From IMG/VR virus record IMGVR_UViG_3300043426_000069, positions 1-20,185 of that record: a stretch of 20,185 nucleotides of DNA. One strand, given 5' to 3'. Below the pieces are notes generated by a model, which saw only the letters and a list, made by a program, of their open reading frames with translations, made no database searches and was not told the origin of the DNA. The translations under genes and the position numbers were made by a program. Every line of letters begins with the position of its first letter. Position 1 is the stretch's first letter. This document shows positions 1-6,152 of the stretch, in pieces. Source of the DNA: a virus.

Positions 1-1649
1 ACAACCGATCCAGAAGTAATAATGTTTTGCTGTCCAACTGTTAAAGAAGCCAAATTTGTTGTGACTTGTGGTACTTGACTTGGAAGAACTGGGATACGAG
101 CAACATCAAAAGTACCAGAAGTAATCCAAGAAGCATCGAGATTTGGTATTCTTGCAGTAGTAAAAACACCAGTAGTAATTTTAGATGTATCAAGGTTAGG
201 AATATCAGAAGCAACCATAGAACCACCAGAAGTAACTTGACCTTTAGCATTAGTTACAACTTTCACATAGGTTCCAGAAGTTCCAACATTGACAAGAGTG
301 ATTGGTGATGTAGGAATACCCAAGCCAGAAACAGAAGTACCATCAGTAGCAACAGTAATCAGTCCAGTCACGTTTGAAGATGATTGATTTACTTTGGTTC
401 CTGTTAATTTGTCTACTTGTTTGATTGACCAGTTAGAAGCAGTGTATTGAATTATGATCTTGGAGAAAAATACAAATTCAGGAGATAAGTTAGTTAAGTT
501 TGATAGGTTTAAAGAAGATACTGTTAGACCTTGAATTGTAGGAAGACCACCATTTGCTTGAGGTTGAACAAATATAAATCTCTTGTTCTGACTTAATGTA
601 TCTAATGTTGATGGTAGTGCAAAAACGAATATTGCACCATAAGAGTTATTAGCAAAAGGAACATTACTCCAAACACCACCACTAAATTGATTAAAATATG
701 GTCGGTTAGCATTTTGAAGAACTATATCGGCATTGTTAACAGTATAAGAACCAACGGAACCAGTACCAGACAAGTTAAAGAGTGTGTATTGGTTTGTGAT
801 TAAAGATGGAAGAGTTGTCGCAATATCCTCATCATTTACTATTGTTTGAGATATGTATGGACGTCTATTAGCTGTTGAATTGATTGTGAAGTTACTAAGA
901 TCCCCACCATCAGTAGCTTTAATATATGTTCCAAGGGTTTCGTGCAGTTCTTTATGACTTTCCCATTGCATCATTCCGTGTGGTTCTCTGATACAAAATT
1001 GAACAACACCATTAGCATCTATAGCCACCAAAGCAATCATCAACATATCAAAAGTCCAAGGTGTAGAGGACCAAACAATTGAAGTGCCGTTGTAATATAA
1101 GAATTGAGAGGTTGTCATTCCAACATTGTGAGCAGGAGATACCCAACCAGCAGATAAAAATGGGACTTGTGAACCTCTCCAGAAACCAGATACAGGGCCA
1201 GACAATGTTACGGTTCTATTAACATCAGAATACGTAATACCCACATTAGAAGGAGTAAAGAAACCAGTATACTCTTTAGTTACAGCAGCCATATTCTTTA
1301 CAAATTCGTGTTCTGTGTTTGTTAGGTGATAGTATTCTTCAACAGTTCCACCTTGTAAACCTCCCAAATCATTATGGTAGTTTGAAGTTTCTTCTATGTC
1401 TGGTAAGTTAAAAGATTGTCCAGCCCAAAGTATAGTAGAATTAGAATCAGTACCAGAACGAATGATTAAGTTAGATACATTTTCTTTGAATCTTAGGTAG
1501 TTTATTGTTACAGATTCGATTGATACAGGTTGAACTAGAATTTCTTTATAGTCTGGATCATAAATGTTAACATCACAAAATAGCCAACCACTACTTATAT
1601 CCTTTAGGTTCTCAGAAATAGAATTAACAACATCAGGATTTGTACGCAT
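1..1649 (-). CDS. Tail fibre protein, C-terminus cut by left window edge
   Basis: An open frame runs from ATG at 1647-1649 to the window edge with no stop (549 codons seen), so the gene is partial. SD AAGGACC lies just upstream (about 1655-1661). The N-terminal third begins MRTNPDVVNSISENL and contains LGGLQGGTVEEYYHLTNTEHE near residues 105-125, a motif that recurs in phage tail fibre and virion proteins (QGG...YYHLT). A later stretch, GTSGTYVKVVTNAKGQVTSG, is the classic tail-fibre shaft motif (GTxGTYxKVTxxxKGQVTxG). It is followed by two 18-residue repeats of the IPNLDxSxITxGxFxxAR type. The protein is probably a trimeric receptor-binding or shaft fibre at the virion surface. It is the third fibre gene in a row and has its own promoter-like motif at 1675-1684. 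It lacks the N-terminal anchor shared by the two upstream fibre genes, so it may attach differently. Fibre identity is firm; receptor and attachment site are unknown. Confidence 0.85.
   Translation of the reverse strand, partial: MRTNPDVVNSISENLKDISSGWLFCDVNIYDPDYKEILVQPVSIESVTINYLRFKENVSNLIIRSGTDSNSTILWAGQSFNLPDIEETSNYHNDLGGLQGGTVEEYYHLTNTEHEFVKNMAAVTKEYTGFFTPSNVGITYSDVNRTVTLSGPVSGFWRGSQVPFLSAGWVSPAHNVGMTTSQFLYYNGTSIVWSSTPWTFDMLMIALVAIDANGVVQFCIREPHGMMQWESHKELHETLGTYIKATDGGDLSNFTINSTANRRPYISQTIVNDEDIATTLPSLITNQYTLFNLSGTGSVGSYTVNNADIVLQNANRPYFNQFSGGVWSNVPFANNSYGAIFVFALPSTLDTLSQNKRFIFVQPQANGGLPTIQGLTVSSLNLSNLTNLSPEFVFFSKIIIQYTASNWSIKQVDKLTGTKVNQSSSNVTGLITVATDGTSVSGLGIPTSPITLVNVGTSGTYVKVVTNAKGQVTSGGSMVASDIPNLDTSKITTGVFTTARIPNLDASWITSGTFDVARIPVLPSQVPQVTTNLASLTVGQQNIITSGSV
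96..203 (-). repeat. Two 54-bp (18-residue) tandem repeats in the fibre shaft
   Basis: Within the left-edge fibre gene the protein reads IPNLDTSKITTGVFTTAR, then IPNLDASWITSGTFDVAR, then a third IP. The IP dipeptides are encoded with exact 54-nt spacing (Ile codons at 201-203, 147-149 and 93-95). The two units match at most positions. Such IPxLDxSxITxG repeats form trimeric beta-structured shafts in tail fibres and are prone to copy-number change. More copies may lie beyond the window. Confidence 0.8.
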
Positions 1650-1664
1650 TTATTGGTCCTTGTT

Positions 1665-1679
1665 TATATATATATATAT
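1665..1679. repeat. (TA)n dinucleotide tract in fibre leader
   Basis: Fifteen bases of alternating T and A lie between the TTAAATA promoter-like motif and the Shine-Dalgarno site of the left-edge fibre gene. The equivalent leader of the neighbouring fibre gene (2838-2851) has only a short TATA run. The tract is a simple-sequence repeat and could vary in length. Confidence 0.7.
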
Positions 1680-1684
1680 TTAAT
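1675..1684 (-). promoter_or_regulatory. Late-promoter-like motif ATTAAATATA
   Basis: On the minus strand this reads CCCCTAATTAAATATA, 25 nt before the ATG at 1649 and downstream of the stop of the 1702-2826 gene. The 15-base string CCCTAATTAAATATA is identical to the one before the 2826 start. It belongs to the recurrent (A/G)TTAAATA(T/C)A family seen before other late genes. The promoter role is inferred from position and recurrence. Confidence 0.5.
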
Positions 1685-1701
1685 TAGGGGTTGTGTGTTT
1701 G

Positions 1702-2826
1702 TTAGACCGAAACCCAAACCCAAGAAGAACCATTATTAAAACATATAACTTCTACTTTACTATAATTGGCTACTACAGTATTTCCACCAACCACCGAACC
1801 AGTAGCAGCAACAACAGTACATCCATATCCAATTCCTAAACCAACAATTACAACTTTACGTCCTTCATATTGTGCTGATGCTGTTGGTAGTGTAAGTGAA
1901 CTAAAATTACCACGAACTCCAATATAAGCATCACCATCAACAACAGTATAATCAGAAGCTACATATGTTATCGGCCCCCAAAAATTTGTACGGCTATTAA
2001 TTATTAACTTTTCACCAGCCAAATCTGATGCACTTGTAATCGTGATGCCAGCCCCAGCAATTAGTTTTTTGGATAGGTAATCATAAGAATCATTTTCAGA
2101 GACAGATACTTTCCCTACATCAAATACGTTAACGTGGAGTTGTTTATGTTGTCCAGCTTGTTCTACAGTTACAGTTACAGGACCAACACCGGCTGCTATC
2201 TTATCTACCAAATAGCCTGGAACGTCTAAATCTTCTACATCAACAACAGTCTTTCGGTCACCTGGTATTGTTGCAGAAATAGCCGAAACCTCAACATTAG
2301 CGGTCATTTTATTTGCAACTTCTGACCATTTAATTGAACTCGTATCGGTAAATTTCTGATTCAAATACCCTAAAGCATCACCAGCATTGACCTTACTTTG
2401 TCCTTTACTTTTTATTTCTAATTTTCTTGTAGTTCCAGTATAGAGTACAACATCAATACCATCAGAAGAAACTACCTTGTCAACTAAGTATTCTGCTGTA
2501 TCAAATTGGTCAACCTTTACTTTATATTCAGAGGCACCAGAAGTTGAAGAGCCGGAAGCTTCGATCCAATCTCTAGTCCATAAAAGAACATTATCTGACG
2601 TTTCACATTCAAATTTATATGCTCCAGAGGTCATAAAATACTGAGGGAGATACCCAGAACCGTCAGCAATAAGTGGGTTAGGTAATTGAGTTGTTAGAGC
2701 TTTATCAGAATACAACTCTTTTGGTAGATTTGTACTTCCACCAACAAATGTAGATAGTTTACCACCAGAAAGAGGTCTCCCATTTGAATCGAATAACTGT
2801 TGAATGAATGCTGGAGCTGTTGACAT
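1702..2826 (-). CDS. Tail fibre protein with anchor domain and YLxxK repeats
   Basis: A 374-residue fibre. Residues about 10-88 form an anchor domain (FDSNGRPLSGGKL, then a Y-D...NP...D.SGYLPQY pattern) that is also present at the N-terminus of the 3011-4972 spike; this domain type attaches fibres and spikes to the virion. Residues about 101-277 hold four degenerate repeats of roughly 40 residues built on kV...D..gYL..K (YLVDKV, YLNQKF, YLVDKI, YLSKKL), a repeat known from phage fibre shafts. The last 90 residues are rich in beta strands and end SSWVWVSV, probably a C-terminal knob. No enzymatic motif is visible. Start ATG at 2824-2826 is supported by SD AAGGACC at 2837-2843. A promoter-like motif lies at 2851-2860, and a terminator for the preceding gene lies further upstream. 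It is a structural tail appendage, possibly receptor-binding. Confidence 0.8.
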   Translation of the reverse strand: MSTAPAFIQQLFDSNGRPLSGGKLSTFVGGSTNLPKELYSDKALTTQLPNPLIADGSGYLPQYFMTSGAYKFECETSDNVLLWTRDWIEASGSSTSGASEYKVKVDQFDTAEYLVDKVVSSDGIDVVLYTGTTRKLEIKSKGQSKVNAGDALGYLNQKFTDTSSIKWSEVANKMTANVEVSAISATIPGDRKTVVDVEDLDVPGYLVDKIAAGVGPVTVTVEQAGQHKQLHVNVFDVGKVSVSENDSYDYLSKKLIAGAGITITSASDLAGEKLIINSRTNFWGPITYVASDYTVVDGDAYIGVRGNFSSLTLPTASAQYEGRKVVIVGLGIGYGCTVVAATGSVVGGNTVVANYSKVEVICFNNGSSWVWVSV

Positions 2827-2850
2827 ATTTTATTTGGTCCTTAGTTTGTA

Positions 2851-2860
2851 TATATTTAAT
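2851..2860 (-). promoter_or_regulatory. Late-promoter-like motif ATTAAATATA
   Basis: On the minus strand the context is CGCCCTAATTAAATATATAC, 24 nt before the ATG at 2826. It sits downstream of the hairpin terminator at 2938-2973, which ends the preceding gene. A terminator followed by this element and then a start codon is the order expected if the element re-initiates transcription. Confidence 0.55.
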
Positions 2861-2937
2861 TAGGGCGGTGTGTAATATATTGGACTATTTGATACAGAAC
2901 ATTTGACGCCTATAAAATCGAAAAATAGAAATGGATA

Positions 2938-2973
2938 AAGGCCCAAGCTGATCATTATTTCAACTTAGGCCTT
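2938..2973 (-). terminator. Hairpin terminator after tail-spike gene
   Basis: AAGGCCTAAGTTG (2973-2961) pairs with CAGCTTGGGCCTT (2950-2938). In the minus-strand RNA all 13 positions pair, two of them as G-U wobbles; the plus-strand RNA would have two mismatches. The strand is therefore minus. The loop is about 10 nt and the downstream U-run is short (UUUAUCC). It lies 37 nt beyond the stop of the 3011-4972 gene. Confidence 0.65.
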
Positions 2974-3010
2974 ATTGATTTAGATATTCACACAGCTCTT
3001 TACAATTGGA

Positions 3011-4972
3011 TTATAACTGGCTAAACACAGGGTACCAAATACTTCCAACTCTGAATAACTCAATAGATGCTACACCGACACCAGAACCGTTAATAAGAAA
3101 TGTTGTGGCTCCAGTATAAAACGTATCGCCACCAGTACAACCAACTCTTATATTATTGGAACCAGTCTTACCAATTAGTTTGAAATACACTGCTGTTGGA
3201 TCGGAAGGTAAAATAACATCCTTTTGACCAGCACTATTATCTATCAAGTTGTAGGAATAAGCTGGTGATAATGTTGCAGATGTCCCAGTTGGTGTTGCTA
3301 TGATTGGTGCGAATTTGCTAGGTTTAAGACTGTCTACTGTTGCTGATGTTAAAGTTAAAGAAGTGATTGATACGTTCCTTAAAGTCAAATCCGGTCCAGC
3401 ACTTACTATTTTGCTTGTCACATCTGTTCCTAGTATTTGGCAAGATGGGAGTAATGGTAAGTGAGCGTTGTAGATACTTGGTTGACCATCATAAACTGGA
3501 TATTTGTTTTTATCAGTATATACACAACCATCAATAAGAGAAGATGTTGCTGTATAATTTGATGGGAATAGTGCCGATATTGCCTTTAACCATGAACCGT
3601 TGAACCATAAAGTGCTATTATCAACAACTACAGTAGCGTTATAAATCCAAAGTTGTCCATTACCGAGTGTTCTATTGTTACCAAGTCTGACAGTACCTTC
3701 ACCAGTAATTCTATATGCTGCTGGCCATCCTGGAGTTGTAGTGCCAGTCTTTAACCAATAAGTCTTTCCAGTGGTCAAGAAAGTATATCCAGAAAGTGTA
3801 GAGTACCAGAAAGGAAAACTATCATCATTTGAGTTATTACCTACAGCGCCAAACCACTCTGGAAATGCTGTGTCTTTGCCGAAGTTAAATGATGTGATTG
3901 GTGTGGATGTATTAATTTCAAAGATATAATCAGCAGCATTCAATATACGAGGGAATGATAGAGTCAAACCACCACTATTTGAAATAACTAATCTGGCATT
4001 ATTTGTAAACTTAACAGATGCCAATGTTGTGTATGAGGTTGATGCTATATTTGCAGTCTGGTCTATTTCCAAGATTTGCTCAGAGACTGTTGAAGATGCT
4101 AGTAACTTGTTCAAACGGTCATCTGAAACAGTACCACCCATCCAACTCAATTTAATATTATCTACAACCAAAGCTTCAAACTTAGGACTCACTGCTTGAC
4201 CGAATGTAGTACCAAAAGCTGAAAAATCTGACCCTGTTGTAAATGTAAAAGTGATTCCAGCAGTAGATGTGAAGTATCCAGACTCCAGAACTAACAGATT
4301 TGCTTTGGTCGGAACTACTATATTCTGATTGATATACACATTTCCATTAACAACAAGCGGTAAACCTAAAGCAACAGATCTAGTCAATGCGTAAATGAAC
4401 AAAGTATATTGATTAACTGCTGACCCATATTCAACACCATAGAATTTAGGATCCAATACTTCTTGATTTAATCTGATGTATTTTGTAGCTCCAGCATTTG
4501 ACGTTAGAATATATCCATCATCATCAGACAGTTGGTAATTAGGATCATGATAAAACCAACCTTCTCCTCCATCAGCATTAAACGTACGACCACCAACATA
4601 TACTAGATCATATTCGGCCTGTAGATTTCTGAGAGCATTGTAATTTTCAACAGCCACAATCTTGATATCAGACCCACCACCAAACCCATCAACAACACCA
4701 GCAATACCGTTTAAAGGCTGGAACAATTGAACTTCATTAGCATCTTTCAGTATAACAGTATAATAACCAGTGTCCAAATAGATAGGAGCGAAGCCTGAAG
4801 CGTCAAGGATAACCGGATTTGTATTGATTATAGACTTAGTTGGTTCTTGATATGTGACCTTGGGTGTGGTTGTTCCTGACTCATAGAAATACAACTTACC
4901 ACCAGATAGAGGAAGTCCGTCCAGGGTCCATTGGCGAGGAAATACGAAAGGCATGATTGGAGCTGATGACAT
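3011..4972 (-). CDS. Tail spike-like protein, predicted beta-helix
   Basis: A 653-residue virion appendage. Residues about 14-90 form the same anchor domain as the 1702-2826 fibre (LDGLPLSGGKLYFYESGTTT, NPVILDASGFAPIYLDTGYY). Residues about 105-170 contain GGEGWFYHDPNYQLSDDDGY, a short module commonly found just after the anchor in phage spikes. Two pectate-lyase-like cap signatures follow: DPKFYGVEYGSAVNQY near residue 174 and PEWFGAVGNNSNDD near residue 371, each leading into a G-Y...I beta-coil pattern. This points to a right-handed beta-helix that binds or degrades host polysaccharide, but no catalytic residues can be assigned. The C-terminal 90 residues look like a beta knob and end GSIWYPVFSQL. 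Start ATG at 4970-4972 is preceded by AAAAAGGAC with a rather long 12-nt spacing. Promoter-like motif at 5014-5023; terminator at 2938-2973. Confidence 0.8.
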   Translation of the reverse strand: MSSAPIMPFVFPRQWTLDGLPLSGGKLYFYESGTTTPKVTYQEPTKSIINTNPVILDASGFAPIYLDTGYYTVILKDANEVQLFQPLNGIAGVVDGFGGGSDIKIVAVENYNALRNLQAEYDLVYVGGRTFNADGGEGWFYHDPNYQLSDDDGYILTSNAGATKYIRLNQEVLDPKFYGVEYGSAVNQYTLFIYALTRSVALGLPLVVNGNVYINQNIVVPTKANLLVLESGYFTSTAGITFTFTTGSDFSAFGTTFGQAVSPKFEALVVDNIKLSWMGGTVSDDRLNKLLASSTVSEQILEIDQTANIASTSYTTLASVKFTNNARLVISNSGGLTLSFPRILNAADYIFEINTSTPITSFNFGKDTAFPEWFGAVGNNSNDDSFPFWYSTLSGYTFLTTGKTYWLKTGTTTPGWPAAYRITGEGTVRLGNNRTLGNGQLWIYNATVVVDNSTLWFNGSWLKAISALFPSNYTATSSLIDGCVYTDKNKYPVYDGQPSIYNAHLPLLPSCQILGTDVTSKIVSAGPDLTLRNVSITSLTLTSATVDSLKPSKFAPIIATPTGTSATLSPAYSYNLIDNSAGQKDVILPSDPTAVYFKLIGKTGSNNIRVGCTGGDTFYTGATTFLINGSGVGVASIELFRVGSIWYPVFSQL

Positions 4973-5013
4973 AATTTAGAGTGTCCTTTTTGAGCAGAGT
5001 GAGTTCTTTTGAT

Positions 5014-5023
5014 TGTATTTAAT
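5014..5023 (-). promoter_or_regulatory. Late-promoter-like motif ATTAAATACA
   Basis: The minus-strand context is GCACATTAAATACAATC, 41 nt before the ATG at 4972. The spacing is longer than for most other copies. The motif lies in the 270-nt divergent region between the minus-strand spike gene and the plus-strand small-gene cassette. Confidence 0.45.
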
Positions 5024-5172
5024 GTGCGAGGTCAAAAAAGAAAATGAGTTTGAGATTTGGCCAAAATGATCTAATTACTTGTATGAATAATAAAAATAAA
5101 AGAGTGAGTTGTATTTTATCAATTTGCAAGTGTTAAAAAGCGAAAATATTAAATTAAAAGTGTAAAATCTAT

Positions 5173-5201
5173 TTGTGTTTTTAGCGTTTAGAATATATAT
5201 T
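5173..5201 (+). promoter_or_regulatory. Sigma70-like promoter for the plus-strand cassette
   Basis: TTGTGT (5173-5178) and TATATT (5196-5201) are separated by 17 bp in a strongly AT-rich stretch, 42 nt before the ATG at 5243. This is the geometry of a host-type sigma70 promoter. It does not contain the TTAAATA late motif seen on the other strand, so the cassette is probably transcribed on a different schedule. A second possible pair (TTGCAA near 5123 with TATTAA near 5146) exists. AT-richness makes both calls tentative. Confidence 0.45.
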
Positions 5202-5242
5202 AAGTAGAAGAGAATTTTAACACACTAACGAAAGGGGATAAA

Positions 5243-5560
5243 ATGACTACTGAACAATACCTTGAACAACTACGAGCAAACGGTGTGACAGATGAAAAGA
5301 TTACAGATCTTAGAAAAAAATTTGTAGATTTTGACCTCGAAAGCGCCAAACGCAAAAAAGAATATGATGCAAACCAAGAACATGAGAGAAAGGAAAAAGA
5401 CGCATTATTCTTTGTTTGGATTGGTATTGGTTTTTTGTGTCTAATAACTGCACTCTTTCCAATTGTAGGTTGTATTATGTTTGTTATAACATTTATTGGC
5501 ATTGTTATATATCTAGTGAAACATTATATCCGATTCAAACAAGCTAAAAGTGAGGGATAA
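5243..5560 (+). CDS. Small membrane protein with two transmembrane helices
   Basis: 105 residues, family not recognised. Residues 1-53 are hydrophilic and charged (helical, with KRKKEYDANQEHERKEKD just before the membrane). Two hydrophobic segments follow at about 54-73 and 75-92, joined by a very short turn (FPIVGC) that suggests a helical hairpin, and a basic tail closes the protein (KHYIRFKQAK). Charge placement favours both ends in the cytoplasm. SD AAAGGGG (5231-5237) precedes ATG at 5243. It is the first gene of a plus-strand cassette opposite in direction to all virion genes here. Possible roles are holin-like, superinfection exclusion or another membrane-acting accessory function; none is proven. 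Its start context GGGATAAAATG is repeated exactly at the next gene. Confidence 0.75.
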   Translation: MTTEQYLEQLRANGVTDEKITDLRKKFVDFDLESAKRKKEYDANQEHERKEKDALFFVWIGIGFLCLITALFPIVGCIMFVITFIGIVIYLVKHYIRFKQAKSEG

Positions 5561-5561
5561 A

Positions 5562-5846
5562 ATGTTTTCAAAAATTGTTGTTGTGGGTTTGGTAGCAGCA
5601 TCTCTAGGATTCTCAATGACAAAACAAAGATTACTGAACCTAAGGAGAGAATTTCAGAGCGCACTCAGTATTGACACTACTAGAAAATTATGTACAGATA
5701 GACAATTGACTTATCTTTTACACCTTAATAGATATACACAAACATATACGAAGGAAATAGATAACCTTTTTACAAAATGTCTTCCGGAAAGCCATAAAGT
5801 GTTAGCTAAGACTTTTAAGGAACTTGGATGGCGTAAACATGACTAA
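5562..5846 (+). CDS. Small protein with N-terminal hydrophobic segment, unknown
   Basis: 94 residues, not recognised. It begins MFSKIVVVGLVAASLGFSMTKQRL: a Lys, about 14 hydrophobic residues, then a basic helical region, so it is either a signal anchor or a secreted protein. There is no lipobox Cys, so it does not look like an outer-membrane spanin. The rest is charged and probably helical, with Cys at about 44 and 74. The frame also opens at a GTG (5550), but ATG at 5562 is preferred because GAGGGA sits 5-6 nt upstream and gives the same GGGATAAAATG context as the preceding gene. The stop of that gene (TAA 5558-5560) is one base before this start, and its own 3' end overlaps the next small gene, so the genes look translationally coupled. 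Confidence 0.65.
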   Translation: MFSKIVVVGLVAASLGFSMTKQRLLNLRREFQSALSIDTTRKLCTDRQLTYLLHLNRYTQTYTKEIDNLFTKCLPESHKVLAKTFKELGWRKHD

Positions 5847-5919
5847 TCTCGAACTTGCACTATCCGCTGTAATTCTTCTTCTTTGTTCTGGAATCTTGAT
5901 AAGGAGGCTGTGGAAATGA
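5839..5919 (+). CDS. 26-residue single-span membrane peptide
   Basis: The frame ATG 5839 to TGA 5917-5919 encodes MTNLELALSAVILLLCSGIL followed by IRRLWK: a short polar start, a hydrophobic span of about 15-17 residues, and a basic tail. That is the layout of a single-pass membrane microprotein. Its ATG overlaps the end of the 5562 gene (stop TAA 5844-5846) and its TGA overlaps the ATG of the next gene (ATGA at 5916-5919), so it fits exactly between two genes with coupled starts. No strong SD is visible for it, which suggests translation by coupling. Phage microproteins of this shape include lysis regulators, membrane toxins and exclusion peptides, but the function here is unknown. The overlap pattern is the main evidence that it is real. 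Confidence 0.5.
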   Translation: MTNLELALSAVILLLCSGILIRRLWK

Positions 5920-6083
5920 CGTTTGGTGAGTCTACAATGTTCGGTAATAGGTTGAGGTTTAAGCAGCAAGACCTTCAACCGCACATACAATCCCAACATG
6001 AAGACCGAATCAGTAAAGACAAGTTCCTCAATCAGTTCTTCCCTCCAGCTTTATCAGTATGGGATTTATTACCAACAATCTAA
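5916..6083 (+). CDS. Small hypothetical protein, 55 residues
   Basis: MTFGESTMFGNRLRFKQQDL, later FLNQFFPPALSVWDLLPTI; not recognised. It is soluble with no membrane span, basic in the middle and hydrophobic at the C-terminus. The frame extends upstream to a TTG at 5883, but ATG at 5916 is chosen because the strongest SD in the cassette, AAGGAGG (5901-5907), lies 8 nt before it. Its start overlaps the stop of the 26-residue peptide gene (ATGA). It is the last gene of the plus-strand cassette, and a hairpin terminator follows 8 nt after the stop. Confidence 0.55.
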   Translation: MTFGESTMFGNRLRFKQQDLQPHIQSQHEDRISKDKFLNQFFPPALSVWDLLPTI

Positions 6084-6090
6084 AAAATAA

Positions 6091-6120
6091 AAGGTCGCTA
6101 GATTAATTTCCGGCGACCTT
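6091..6120. terminator. Bidirectional terminator between converging operons
   Basis: AAGGTCGC (6091-6098) and GCGACCTT (6113-6120) form an 8-bp perfect stem with a 14-nt loop. On the minus strand the stem is followed by TTTTATTTTTTA, a good U-tract that ends the ejection-protein operon 33 nt after its last stop. On the plus strand it is followed by TCTTCT and lies 8 nt after the last cassette gene. Convergent transcription units meet here. Confidence 0.8.
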
Positions 6121-6152
6121 TCTTCTGTTATAATAAAAGAGTATGAGATCTA

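Noticed and set aside
41-308. Short frames on both strands near the left edge
   Set aside because: The true frame is the partial fibre gene open to the window edge; these are out-of-frame shadows of its repeats.
5200-5502. 100-codon minus-strand frame opposite the first cassette gene
   Set aside because: No SD, Ser/Phe-rich shadow composition; the plus-strand frame has an SD, a promoter and a sensible membrane topology.
5883-5915. Upstream TTG start for the 55-residue protein
   Set aside because: The AAGGAGG site is ideally placed for ATG 5916 and would lie inside the coding region if TTG were used.
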